From: Candidatus Aenigmatarchaeota archaeon
GTDB taxonomy: Archaea > Aenigmatarchaeota > Aenigmatarchaeia > QMZP01 > QMZT01
Direction of reading: 5' to 3'
NCBI GenBank assembly: GCA_030634615.1
Contig: DAOWAL010000004.1
Span: 1-18,986, forward strand
DNA: 18,986 bases
Below, piece by piece: positions 1 through 7,367 of this stretch (its first letter is position 1; the number at the start of each line of letters is the position of its first letter). Both the position numbers and the translations under genes were made by a program. The notes beneath the pieces are model-generated. The model had not been told where the DNA came from and searched no databases. It saw only the letters and a program-made list of their open reading frames with translations.

Positions 1-740
1 ATTTTAGTTAACGCATCATACGAACTAAAAATTTTATAACCCTCTTTTTTCATATCTATTATTTTTTTAATTATTTTTGAAGTTTCATGGTTTCCTTTTA
101 ATTTCATATCAGGCGAATAATCTCTAAAAGCATTTTTTTTATCAGAGGATTCTGCTAATAAAACAGGACTAAATCCCATCACAAAACCCATTTTGTTTGC
201 AAACTTGGTCAAAGAGGACAATTCATGGATATTTTCTTTTGAAACGCATGCATTAAAGAGCATCAAAGAACCCCTCTTAGGCAAATATTTTGCAAATAGT
301 GCAGCGTTCTTTTTCAGTTTTTCGAATCCCCCCTTCGAATTGCATATGTGGTCAAATTTTTCCGGATCAAGAGTATCCAATGAAATTGAAACGTTTTTCA
401 AACCAGCATCAACCAGTTCTTTAATAAGTTTTTCATTTGCCATGTAGGCATTTGTTTGCATTCGAACTTCAAAATCCTTAGAAAAAATTTTAACAATATC
501 AACTATGTCTTTTCTAACCAATGGTTCTCCGCCACCTATATTGATAATTGAAACATTTGTCTTTTTTAGAATATCTGCAATTTTTTGAATCTGTTCTAAA
601 TCTAATTCTGGAATTTTTTGTTTCCACACGGAACACATCTTGCATCTAAAGTTACATCTATGTGTTACTCTGAAAAGAACATACATTTCTTTTCCAAATA
701 AAATTGTTTTAGCGTAGTTTTTCAATACCCGTAATTTCAT
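1..740 (-). CDS. Radical SAM protein, C-terminus cut by window edge
   Basis: The minus strand is open from an ATG at 740 to the left edge without a stop, giving 246 residues of an incomplete protein. Residues 29-36 carry the CX3CX2C motif (CNFRCKMC) that binds the 4Fe-4S cluster of radical SAM enzymes. Residues 69-73 (GGGEP) match the SAM-binding GGE motif, and a SISLDTLDPEKF segment near 117-128 is typical of the MoaA/PqqE/NifB-like superfamily. The start has a GGAG about 10 nt upstream. The gene is divergent from a GT-C-like membrane protein and lies beside a glycan cluster, so a role in modifying a sugar, lipid or peptide of the cell surface is possible. The substrate cannot be told, and any SPASM domain would lie outside the window. 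The fold is certain; the function is unknown. Confidence 0.9.
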   Translation of the reverse strand, partial: MKLRVLKNYAKTILFGKEMYVLFRVTHRCNFRCKMCSVWKQKIPELDLEQIQKIADILKKTNVSIINIGGGEPLVRKDIVDIVKIFSKDFEVRMQTNAYMANEKLIKELVDAGLKNVSISLDTLDPEKFDHICNSKGGFEKLKKNAALFAKYLPKRGSLMLFNACVSKENIHELSSLTKFANKMGFVMGFSPVLLAESSDKKNAFRDYSPDMKLKGNHETSKIIKKIIDMKKEGYKIFSSYDALTK

Positions 741-905
741 AAATTTATATCTCCATTCACTTCTTTTGCAATATTTATTTTTCTTGTAATAAATATATAA
801 GAAAGTTACATGATTTCGAAATAATATCACTAAAACAAATAAAATGATATTTTCTGATGGAGAAAACAAGAAAAACGGATCGTGATTATTGTCACAGGGT
901 CTAAG
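741..905. promoter_or_regulatory. Divergent intergenic promoter region
   Basis: This A/T-rich gap separates the radical SAM gene (minus) from the GT-C-like gene (plus). It holds a 9-bp inverted repeat, atatttatt at 771-779 and aataaatat at 788-796, with an 8-nt spacer. Either arm could act as a TATA element. Another A/T-rich stretch near 838-848 is well placed for the plus-strand gene. The assignment rests on composition and spacing only. Confidence 0.4.
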
Positions 906-2603
906 ATGAGTAAAAGTTTTTTATACCACAATTCAAAATTAATTATGACATTTTTCAACGATAGGAAAAAAGTTGAGATTTTGATAATTATAATATTTAT
1001 TATAGCCATGCTTTTTGTAAAAAGTGGGCAATTGTGGGACCATAAAATCATGCACGATTATCCAATAAGCTTTAGAGCAAATGATAATTTTTTTCATTCA
1101 ATGGCACCAGAGTCTATAAAAGATGAGATTTCGTATCAGAATTTTGCAAATTATATTACATGTGGTTATGAAGATGTTGTCGCATATCTTCCCCCATTTA
1201 TATACCACATGAGTGCCATGCTTTCCTCACTTTCAATGTTAGAAACATACGATACAACACATTTAATAGCAATATTTTTAATTTCTTCAGCGTGTGTAAT
1301 TCTATACTTCGTAATAAAAGGGGTCAATAAAGAAATTGCACTATTGAGCCTCCCTTTTATGATAGGCGTTTTCAGTCTACCATTTGAAATAGCATATCAG
1401 TGGGGACTCTGGTTGTTCATGTCTGGTGTATTTTTTGTAATATGTGTTGTGTGGTCTCTCACGAAAATAAATGAAAAATATGGTTTTCTTCTGCTTGGAT
1501 TATTTTTGGCAGCAACATCGTTGGCACATTTTTCTGAACTGGTATTTGTAATCGGTTTCATCGTGTTTTATTATATACTAAAATTGATATACACTGGGAA
1601 AATTGAAAAAACCGAAATCAAGAATTTGATGCTAGCTTTCGGTGTATTTGCCATAATTTCGGCTTATTATATAATAATTGTATATTTCACGTATCTCAAA
1701 GTGAATACATTAGTATTTGACAATGTAGAAGTACCAATATTTGCTCCCACACAGGGAGTGAACTTTTCGAATTTTGGAATTATTCAGTTTCTGTTACCTT
1801 TTGCTATTTTACTCGGGATAGGAGCGTTTTTGTACAAAAAAGATATAGAATCGCTATTGCCAAATGTAAAGATACTTTCAATGCCATTTGTATTTTCTTT
1901 GTTTATGCTAATAATCGGTTTCACAAATTACATAGGTTTTAACAGGGCATTTCAAACGAGAATAGCTTGGCCCATCTATCTGTCATTCATGATGGCGCTT
2001 TCAGTATATTTCGTCATATCATTTTTCAAGAAATGGAAATATTCTTTATCGGTTGCGGTTTCATTGTTACTGATAATTGTTTTCAGCTCAACATATATAG
2101 GAATGATAGTACCTGGAGGTATTATGGGCAAAGGTACATGGGATGGAATTGTGTGGTTAGGTGAAGAAACACCCACCAACTCTAAAATAATGCACTTCTA
2201 TGGACCAACAATTACACAGAATTTAATATCAATAAGCACAAAAAGAGTACCATACGGGATAAACACTAATGAATATGTAGAAGCCCTTCAAAATGGTATA
2301 ATAAAAAATGATTATGAGGCACAAATTTTATGTCTCACTGATATGAAATTACCATATAGAAAGTCGCCATTAGAATTCGGTTATCATACAGAGGATGCCG
2401 ATTTTCAGGATATAAATATTGCGAGTATGTGGGATATGGATTACTATTTTATACCAATAGTCGGATCACAGAGAGATGAGGCATTAATAATGTACAACAG
2501 AGCAATAGGTGAATATTTGATGAATCAGACTTGGATAGATATGGCTTATGTGAATAATGAAATTGTTATACTGAAAAACAGTGAGCCGGGGAGGAAAACA
2601 TGA
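906..2603 (+). CDS. Multispanning membrane protein, GT-C glycosyltransferase-like
   Basis: A 565-residue integral membrane protein with about nine or ten hydrophobic helices in the first 400 residues and a more polar C-terminal part of about 160 residues. The layout resembles GT-C glycosyltransferases (PMT/ArnT/AglB type). After the first helix comes a polar loop with acidic and His residues (HDYP..., DNFFH, about residues 50-64), then an aromatic-proline AYLPPFIYH segment at about 93-101, reminiscent of YPP motifs in PMT-like enzymes. Such proteins move sugars from polyprenyl-phosphate donors to acceptors on the outer membrane face. The ATG at 906 is chosen because AGGGT lies just upstream; an in-frame GTG at 882 and an ATG at 945 are alternatives. 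The stop overlaps the next start as ATGA, so the two genes are translationally coupled. The GT-C assignment is inferred from layout; it may be an uncharacterised membrane family. Confidence 0.6.
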   Translation: MSKSFLYHNSKLIMTFFNDRKKVEILIIIIFIIAMLFVKSGQLWDHKIMHDYPISFRANDNFFHSMAPESIKDEISYQNFANYITCGYEDVVAYLPPFIYHMSAMLSSLSMLETYDTTHLIAIFLISSACVILYFVIKGVNKEIALLSLPFMIGVFSLPFEIAYQWGLWLFMSGVFFVICVVWSLTKINEKYGFLLLGLFLAATSLAHFSELVFVIGFIVFYYILKLIYTGKIEKTEIKNLMLAFGVFAIISAYYIIIVYFTYLKVNTLVFDNVEVPIFAPTQGVNFSNFGIIQFLLPFAILLGIGAFLYKKDIESLLPNVKILSMPFVFSLFMLIIGFTNYIGFNRAFQTRIAWPIYLSFMMALSVYFVISFFKKWKYSLSVAVSLLLIIVFSSTYIGMIVPGGIMGKGTWDGIVWLGEETPTNSKIMHFYGPTITQNLISISTKRVPYGINTNEYVEALQNGIIKNDYEAQILCLTDMKLPYRKSPLEFGYHTEDADFQDINIASMWDMDYYFIPIVGSQRDEALIMYNRAIGEYLMNQTWIDMAYVNNEIVILKNSEPGRKT

Positions 2604-2959
2604 AATTTAAAATAGATGAATTGACAGACATCCATAAACTAGGAATAACATATGCAATCGGTTTAGTAATATTTTTCATTGTATTTTTTAAGGAAAATCC
2701 AATTATTACAATCATAACATTCTCGGCAATGTTCTGGATTTTCGTAATGCCAGGAATCACAATAACATATTTATGGAAAATGAATTTTTTGGAAAGGATA
2801 GCAATATCAATTGCAATCAGCTCGGCAATAATGGGAATATCTTCATATTATCTTGGCCTTGTTGGTTTACATGTTGGATCAAGTTCGATAATATTACCAC
2901 CACTCTTTATGATAATTGGTTTTCTCTTCGTTAACAAAGAAAAGTGGTTGAAGAAATAA
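2600..2959 (+). CDS. Small DUF1616-like membrane protein
   Basis: A 119-residue protein with about four hydrophobic helices (roughly residues 15-30, 36-56, 66-87 and 94-111). The segment around 49-67 (MPGITITYLWKMNFLERIA) resembles the PG...LER signature of DUF1616-type membrane proteins common in archaea, but this copy has only the membrane part and no soluble domain. It overlaps the upstream gene by 4 nt (ATGA) and has a strong GAGG ribosome site 5 nt before the ATG, so the two membrane proteins are probably made together and may work as a pair. Its stop abuts the stop of the convergent gmhA without a spare base. The function is unknown, and the family link is by eye. Confidence 0.6.
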   Translation: MKFKIDELTDIHKLGITYAIGLVIFFIVFFKENPIITIITFSAMFWIFVMPGITITYLWKMNFLERIAISIAISSAIMGISSYYLGLVGLHVGSSSIILPPLFMIIGFLFVNKEKWLKK

Positions 2960-3541
2960 CTATTTACTTTCTTTTATTTTATTCCTGAGATAGTCAGTTA
3001 TCAAATGTTCTAATATTATGTGTAAATCTTCTACTCTGCCATAATGATTACTTGGGACAATCACATATTTATCAAGGAATTGTTTGACTTTGCCGCCATC
3101 AAAACCGAGCATGCCGACTGTGACAGCTCCGGCATCTTTTGCATATTCCATTGCTTTGAGAACATTTTTTGAATTACCGCTTCCTGTTATTGCAATAACT
3201 ATATCGCCCCTGTGAACTAAGTTTCTAAGTTGCTGGACGAATATGTCATCAAACGAAAGATCATTAGCATATGCACTTATCGTTGCAGCATTATCAGTAA
3301 GTGAAATTACACGGAATCTTTTTTCATTTTTGTCATAAACTCTGCTCAATGTACCTTTTCCGAGATCGCAAGCAAAATGAGAAGCGGTCGATGCACTTCC
3401 ACCATTTCCAAGAATGAATATGTTTCTTTGGTTCTCATATGCTTTGTATATTACATCTGTTATTTCTTCTATATTCTTGCTATTCATTTTATCGAATATT
3501 TTTTTCAGTTCACTAAAGTAATTATCAACAAATCCGTTCAT
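2960..3541 (-). CDS. gmhA: Sedoheptulose 7-phosphate isomerase-like SIS protein
   Basis: A 193-residue single-domain SIS protein of GmhA length. GmhA converts sedoheptulose 7-phosphate to D-glycero-D-manno-heptose 7-phosphate in the cytosol. The phosphosugar-binding loop GNGGSASTASHF lies at about 45-56 and a second SIS Ser-rich loop, ITGSGNSKN, at about 118-126. By eye the metal-ligand positions of bacterial GmhA (His, Glu, Gln, His) correspond to His55, Asp59, Glu171 and His179; the spacing is kept but two ligands differ. The ATG at 3541 is preferred because GGGATGAT precedes it at ribosome-site distance and it lies just past the stop of hddA. An ATG at 3550, overlapping hddA by 8 nt, is the alternative. 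As last gene of the heptose operon its role is well supported by context, although a related sugar phosphate is possible. Confidence 0.88.
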   Translation of the reverse strand: MNGFVDNYFSELKKIFDKMNSKNIEEITDVIYKAYENQRNIFILGNGGSASTASHFACDLGKGTLSRVYDKNEKRFRVISLTDNAATISAYANDLSFDDIFVQQLRNLVHRGDIVIAITGSGNSKNVLKAMEYAKDAGAVTVGMLGFDGGKVKQFLDKYVIVPSNHYGRVEDLHIILEHLITDYLRNKIKESK

Positions 3542-3542
3542 A

Positions 3543-4517
3543 TTAATCATCCCTATAAACTATTCTGCTACCTTGGTTTTCAAATTTAAATGGAACATTT
3601 CTTAGATTTTCCAATGCTTTGATAACTGAATTATGTTTAGATTGTTCGCAATAAAAAAGAAGGAATCCTCCCCCGCCTGCACCAAGAAGCTTTCCACCAA
3701 GAGCACCTGATCCGATAGCATCATTGTAATATTTTTCAATAATTGGGTTTGTTATTTTTGATGCGAGACTTTTTTTATGTTCCCAGTTTTTATTTAGTAT
3801 TTCACCAAATCTTGTTATGTCTCTTTTTATAAGAGATTCCTTTAACTCTAATGAAAGCTCTTTCATTGTGTTAAGTACCTCAATTTTATTATCAGTGTTT
3901 TTCTTTTGTTCGGACAATATATCACTTGCTTTTCTTGTTATACCGGTGTAAAAAAGCATAAGATTGTTTTCAAGTTCATTTTTGAGAGCCTTTGGTATTG
4001 TTATTATTTCAGTTGAGACGTTTTCATCTTGGTTGAATAATATGTGCCTAAAGCCACCATAAGCAGCTATGTATTGGTCTTGTTTTCCTATCGGCTCTCC
4101 TAAAACATCTATTTCTATTTTACAGGCTTCTCTTGCTATTTTTTCAGGAGATTTGTGCTCGTCTAAATGAGCATAAAGTGCATTCAAAAGTCCGACTGTA
4201 AATGAGCTCGACGATCCAAGACCAGTTGCACTTGGAATATCTGCCATTGATGATATTTCAATACCCCTCAAAAGACCTGTAAGTTTAAGACATTCTCTTA
4301 TTATTGGATGTTTTATGTCATCAACATTTTTTACTAGCTCTGTCTGGGAGTATTTCAAAAATATGCCATCTTTGTCGAAAAAATCCTTTACTGCGACATA
4401 CATACTTTTGTCTACCGCAGTTGAAACAACAGAACCCTGATTTTTGGAATAGTAAGATTTGAGGTCTGTGCCCCCTCCGCAAAAACTTATTCTGAATGGT
4501 GTTTTCGAAATTATCAT
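3543..4517 (-). CDS. hddA: Heptose 7-phosphate kinase, GHMP family
   Basis: A 324-residue GHMP-superfamily kinase that matches HddA, which phosphorylates D-glycero-alpha-D-manno-heptose 7-phosphate at C1. The N-terminal strand (KTPFRISFCGGGTDL, residues 5-19) is typical of HddA and its relatives. The ATP-binding GHMP loop PSATGLGSSSS covers 95-105. GEPIGKQDQYIAAYGG at 140-155 supplies the likely catalytic Asp147, and the C-terminal glycine loop KLLGAGGGGFLLF spans 276-288. The length is normal. The start overlaps the stop of the upstream fused gene by 4 nt, and gmhA follows at once, so the three genes form one operon. L-fucose kinase-like GHMP relatives exist, but the neighbouring GmhA, GmhB and guanylyltransferase make the heptose assignment strong. 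Confidence 0.92.
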   Translation of the reverse strand: MIISKTPFRISFCGGGTDLKSYYSKNQGSVVSTAVDKSMYVAVKDFFDKDGIFLKYSQTELVKNVDDIKHPIIRECLKLTGLLRGIEISSMADIPSATGLGSSSSFTVGLLNALYAHLDEHKSPEKIAREACKIEIDVLGEPIGKQDQYIAAYGGFRHILFNQDENVSTEIITIPKALKNELENNLMLFYTGITRKASDILSEQKKNTDNKIEVLNTMKELSLELKESLIKRDITRFGEILNKNWEHKKSLASKITNPIIEKYYNDAIGSGALGGKLLGAGGGGFLLFYCEQSKHNSVIKALENLRNVPFKFENQGSRIVYRDD

Positions 4518-5797
4518 ACTCTCATCTTTACTTTTTTAGTTTTTATAATTAATTTTGCCGCTTCATGCAAATTTTTACACACAAAATCAGGTTTGACGTT
4601 GTATTTTTTGTCCTTCCCAGCTTTTCCTGTTTTGAGAAGTATTGTTTTACACCCGGCATTTTCGCCGGCCTTGATGTCGGCAGTTCTGTCGCCGACCATG
4701 AAACATTCTTGAGGATCCAATGAAAACTCATTAGATCCTGCAAATATCATACCAGGTGCGGGTTTTCTGCAATCACAAACTATTTTATATTTCGGATTTT
4801 CTTCAGGATACCCTTTGTCTGGATGATGCGGACAATAATATACCGCATTGACCTTTGCACCATGATCTGAAAGTAGTTTTTTCATTTTGTCATGTATTTT
4901 ATCAATATCGTCCTCTGAGCACATGTTTCTTGCAACAACTGGCTGATTAGTCACAACTATGATAACAAAACCGTTTTTGTTGAGTGATTTTATAGCCTCA
5001 GCAGAACCATCTAGAAGTGACATTTGTGAAGGTTCATACAAAAAACTCACTTCTTTGTTTATTACACCGTCCCTGTCAAGAAAGACTCCTTTTCTGAATA
5101 TTTTCCCATCATCGTAGTCCTTAGTGACTTTCTTTAATCTGTCAACCGTTCCCATATCTTTAATATAATCCGGTGTATTGTAGCCGTAAACATCACAACT
5201 GCTTTCTATGATTTTCGGTAAAATATCTTTACTCAAATCAAGAAATTCGTTTTTTTCAATATGTTCAAGGATACTACGATTGAAAACAAACACCGCGGCA
5301 TTTGTAAGGTTTTTGAATTTTTCGTCTTTTTTGGGTCTCCAGAATTTCTTAACTTTTCCATTAGAGTCGATATCGACTACATCGCTGTCATAAAGATGAT
5401 CCGATTTATGCACAACCAGTGTTGCTAAACCGCCCTTTTCCTTATGAAATTTCACAAGTTTTCCTATGTTCAGGTTTAGCATTACATCCCCGTACAAAAG
5501 CACAAAATCATCCTTTATCATTTTTTCTGCAAATTTCAGTGCTCCGGCTGTACCTAAAAACTCATCTTCCTCAGAATATGATATTTTAACACCGAACTTG
5601 GAACCGTCACCAAAATAATTTTTTATTACACCAGAAATGTGTTTTACACAAAGTATTATGTCAGTTATTCCGTTTCTTTTTAGCAACATTATTTGATGTT
5701 CAAGTACTGGTTTTTCACCTATTTTTATCATGACTTTCGGTATATTTTTTTTACCGAGTCTTGTTCCTTTACCACCAGCATGTATAATAGCCTGCAT
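4514..5797 (-). CDS. hddC-gmhB: Fused heptose 1-phosphate guanylyltransferase and heptose bisphosphate phosphatase
   Basis: A 427-residue two-domain enzyme. Residues about 1-230 are a nucleotidyltransferase with the signature loop GGKGTRL (8-14), GTAGAL (82-87) and the metal-binding Asp104 in LYGDV; this matches HddC, which makes GDP-heptose from heptose 1-phosphate. Residues about 237-420 are a HAD phosphatase of the GmhB type: DRDGVIN at 241-247 holds the nucleophile, VTNQ at about 282-285 is motif II, GDRTAD at 369-374 is the acidic motif, and Cys322, His324, Cys341 and Cys343 form the GmhB zinc loop. GmhB removes the C7 phosphate of heptose 1,7-bisphosphate. The two enzymes act in consecutive steps. 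The start at 5797 is favoured over an upstream ATG at 5827 because it begins right at the family's first strand, has GTGAT just before it, and leaves the promoter palindrome outside the gene. It overlaps hddA by 4 nt. Confidence 0.92.
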   Translation of the reverse strand: MQAIIHAGGKGTRLGKKNIPKVMIKIGEKPVLEHQIMLLKRNGITDIILCVKHISGVIKNYFGDGSKFGVKISYSEEDEFLGTAGALKFAEKMIKDDFVLLYGDVMLNLNIGKLVKFHKEKGGLATLVVHKSDHLYDSDVVDIDSNGKVKKFWRPKKDEKFKNLTNAAVFVFNRSILEHIEKNEFLDLSKDILPKIIESSCDVYGYNTPDYIKDMGTVDRLKKVTKDYDDGKIFRKGVFLDRDGVINKEVSFLYEPSQMSLLDGSAEAIKSLNKNGFVIIVVTNQPVVARNMCSEDDIDKIHDKMKKLLSDHGAKVNAVYYCPHHPDKGYPEENPKYKIVCDCRKPAPGMIFAGSNEFSLDPQECFMVGDRTADIKAGENAGCKTILLKTGKAGKDKKYNVKPDFVCKNLHEAAKLIIKTKKVKMRV

Positions 5798-5825
5798 ACA
5801 ATCACTTATTCCTAATTTATTAACC

Positions 5826-5842
5826 ATATTTAAATTAAATAT
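5826..5842. promoter_or_regulatory. 17-bp perfect palindrome in divergent promoter
   Basis: ATATTTAAATTAAATAT is a perfect odd palindrome centred on 5834, in the short gap between the heptose operon (start 5797) and the radical SAM operon (start 5878). It lies about 37 nt from one start and 44 nt from the other. It could serve as a shared bidirectional TATA element or as the binding site of a dimeric regulator. The symmetry is read directly; the function is inferred. Confidence 0.5.
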
Positions 5843-5877
5843 GTTAATGAGTATTTATCGCTCTGAGTGTGATTGAA

Positions 5878-7335
5878 ATGAAAGTATTGCTAGCTAATAT
5901 TCCGTGGATAGCTGAAGATGGGAAATATGGTGTTAGAGCAGGCAGTAGATGGGCGCACACCAGAAGCAAAGAAATACAGACTGTGACGTATTACCCATTC
6001 CCGTTTTTCCTTGCTTACACGACATCATTACTCAAGAAAAAGGGAGTGAACGCAAAAATAAAGGATTGTTTAGCAGAAGGCATGGATGACAAAGAATTCA
6101 TATCCTTTATGAAAAAAGAGAAATTTGATATTTTGATAATGGAAACAGCAACTGTTTCCATATATAATGATTTGAAGATGGCAAAGTGCATAAAAAGGGA
6201 AACAGGAGTAACTCTTGTTCTTTGCGGTACTCATACATCAGCACAATACAGGGAAATTATGGAAGAGGCAAAATTTGTTGATTTTATAATGTACGGTGAA
6301 TACGATCAAACAGCAGTAGAACTCATTAAAACAATTGAAAAGAAAGGCGATTTTTCAAAAGTTGATGGTATTGTTTTCAGGAAATCCAGAAAGGTGGTAG
6401 CAAACAAAAGAAGGAGTCTTATCAATGTTAACGAATTGCCATACCCTGAAAGAGATGAACTGCCAATGAAAAAATACAATGAACCGTTCTGCAAACACAT
6501 GCCAAATGTACAAATGATCACAAGCAGGGGATGCCCGTATAACTGCATATACTGCGTCGAACCATCTGTTTACTACGGAAAGTCAAATTTCAGGGCAGTA
6601 ACCCCTGAAAAGGTTGTTGATGAGATTGAATACGTGATCAAAAAATATCACCCAAAAGAAATATACTTTGATGATTCATCATTCACAACTGACCAAGAAA
6701 GGGTCAGAAAAATATGCGATATTATAATAGAGCGAAAAATTAAAATAAAATGGTCGTGCATGGCCGATACAAAAGTAAAATATGAAACACTTAAAAAAAT
6801 GAAAGAATCTGGATGCATAAGTGTAAAACTCGGAGTGGAATCTGCCGACAAGCAAATATTAAAGAACATAAGAAAGGCATTCACTCCTGACGACGCAAGA
6901 AGAACTATTACAGATTGCAAAAAACTTGGAATATTTACACATGCAACATTCATGTTTGGTCTTCCCGGTGAAACAGAAGAAACTATAAGTAAAACTATAG
7001 ACCTGTTCTCTGAGCTTAAGCCAGATACTGCTCAGTTTTCATCCGCAACGCCATACCCAGGAACAGATTTTTACAAGATGTGCAAAGAAAAGGGATGGCT
7101 TGTTACAAATGACTGGACAAAGTACGACGGATCAGATAGCTCTGTGATATCTTATCCCAATTGCACAAAGGGAATGATAGAAAAGGCGATAATTAAAGCA
7201 AAAAAAAGATTATTCATAAGTGTTTTAAAAAATCCGAAAACACTGAAAAGTTATGTTGTAAGTTCTTACAAAAGTGACGGCTTAAGCGGTGTACTGAAAA
7301 ATTCGATGAGAAAAGTAAAGTTCATTGTCAAGTAA
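5878..7335 (+). CDS. B12-binding-type radical SAM protein
   Basis: A 485-residue protein with an N-terminal Rossmann-like cobalamin-binding-type domain (about 1-150) and a radical SAM core carrying CX3CX2C at Cys219, Cys223 and Cys226 (GCPYNCIYC). The TIM-barrel follows with IYFDDSSFT (about 255-263) and FMFGLPGETEET (about 360-371), standard for this class. Members catalyse methylations, ring contractions and other difficult C-H chemistry on lipids, sugars and antibiotics. At the place where DxHxxG would carry the cobalt-ligating His, this protein reads DCLAEG (63-68), so the ligand is missing and any cobalamin would bind without it. The ATG at 5878 has GTGAT four bases upstream; an in-frame GTG at 5869 is the alternative. 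It heads an operon with an SDR and a GT2, which suggests a modified sugar or glycolipid. The substrate is unknown. Confidence 0.88.
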   Translation: MKVLLANIPWIAEDGKYGVRAGSRWAHTRSKEIQTVTYYPFPFFLAYTTSLLKKKGVNAKIKDCLAEGMDDKEFISFMKKEKFDILIMETATVSIYNDLKMAKCIKRETGVTLVLCGTHTSAQYREIMEEAKFVDFIMYGEYDQTAVELIKTIEKKGDFSKVDGIVFRKSRKVVANKRRSLINVNELPYPERDELPMKKYNEPFCKHMPNVQMITSRGCPYNCIYCVEPSVYYGKSNFRAVTPEKVVDEIEYVIKKYHPKEIYFDDSSFTTDQERVRKICDIIIERKIKIKWSCMADTKVKYETLKKMKESGCISVKLGVESADKQILKNIRKAFTPDDARRTITDCKKLGIFTHATFMFGLPGETEETISKTIDLFSELKPDTAQFSSATPYPGTDFYKMCKEKGWLVTNDWTKYDGSDSSVISYPNCTKGMIEKAIIKAKKRLFISVLKNPKTLKSYVVSSYKSDGLSGVLKNSMRKVKFIVK

Positions 7336-7367
7336 TTATATTTTAAACAGAAGGTGAAAATAACAAT

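Noticed and set aside
771..796. 9-bp inverted repeat as a transcription terminator
   Set aside because: The arms are purely A/T, so a hairpin would be weak, and the repeat lies between divergent starts where no terminator is expected.
4514..5100. HAD domain as HisB histidinol-phosphatase
   Set aside because: It shares the DRDG and zinc-loop pattern with HisB, but its fusion to a sugar nucleotidyltransferase and the HddA/GmhA neighbours point to GmhB.
5798..5827. Upstream ATG for the fused hddC-gmhB gene
   Set aside because: It overlaps the promoter palindrome and has no ribosome site. Its ten extra residues are not like the family. It remains possible.
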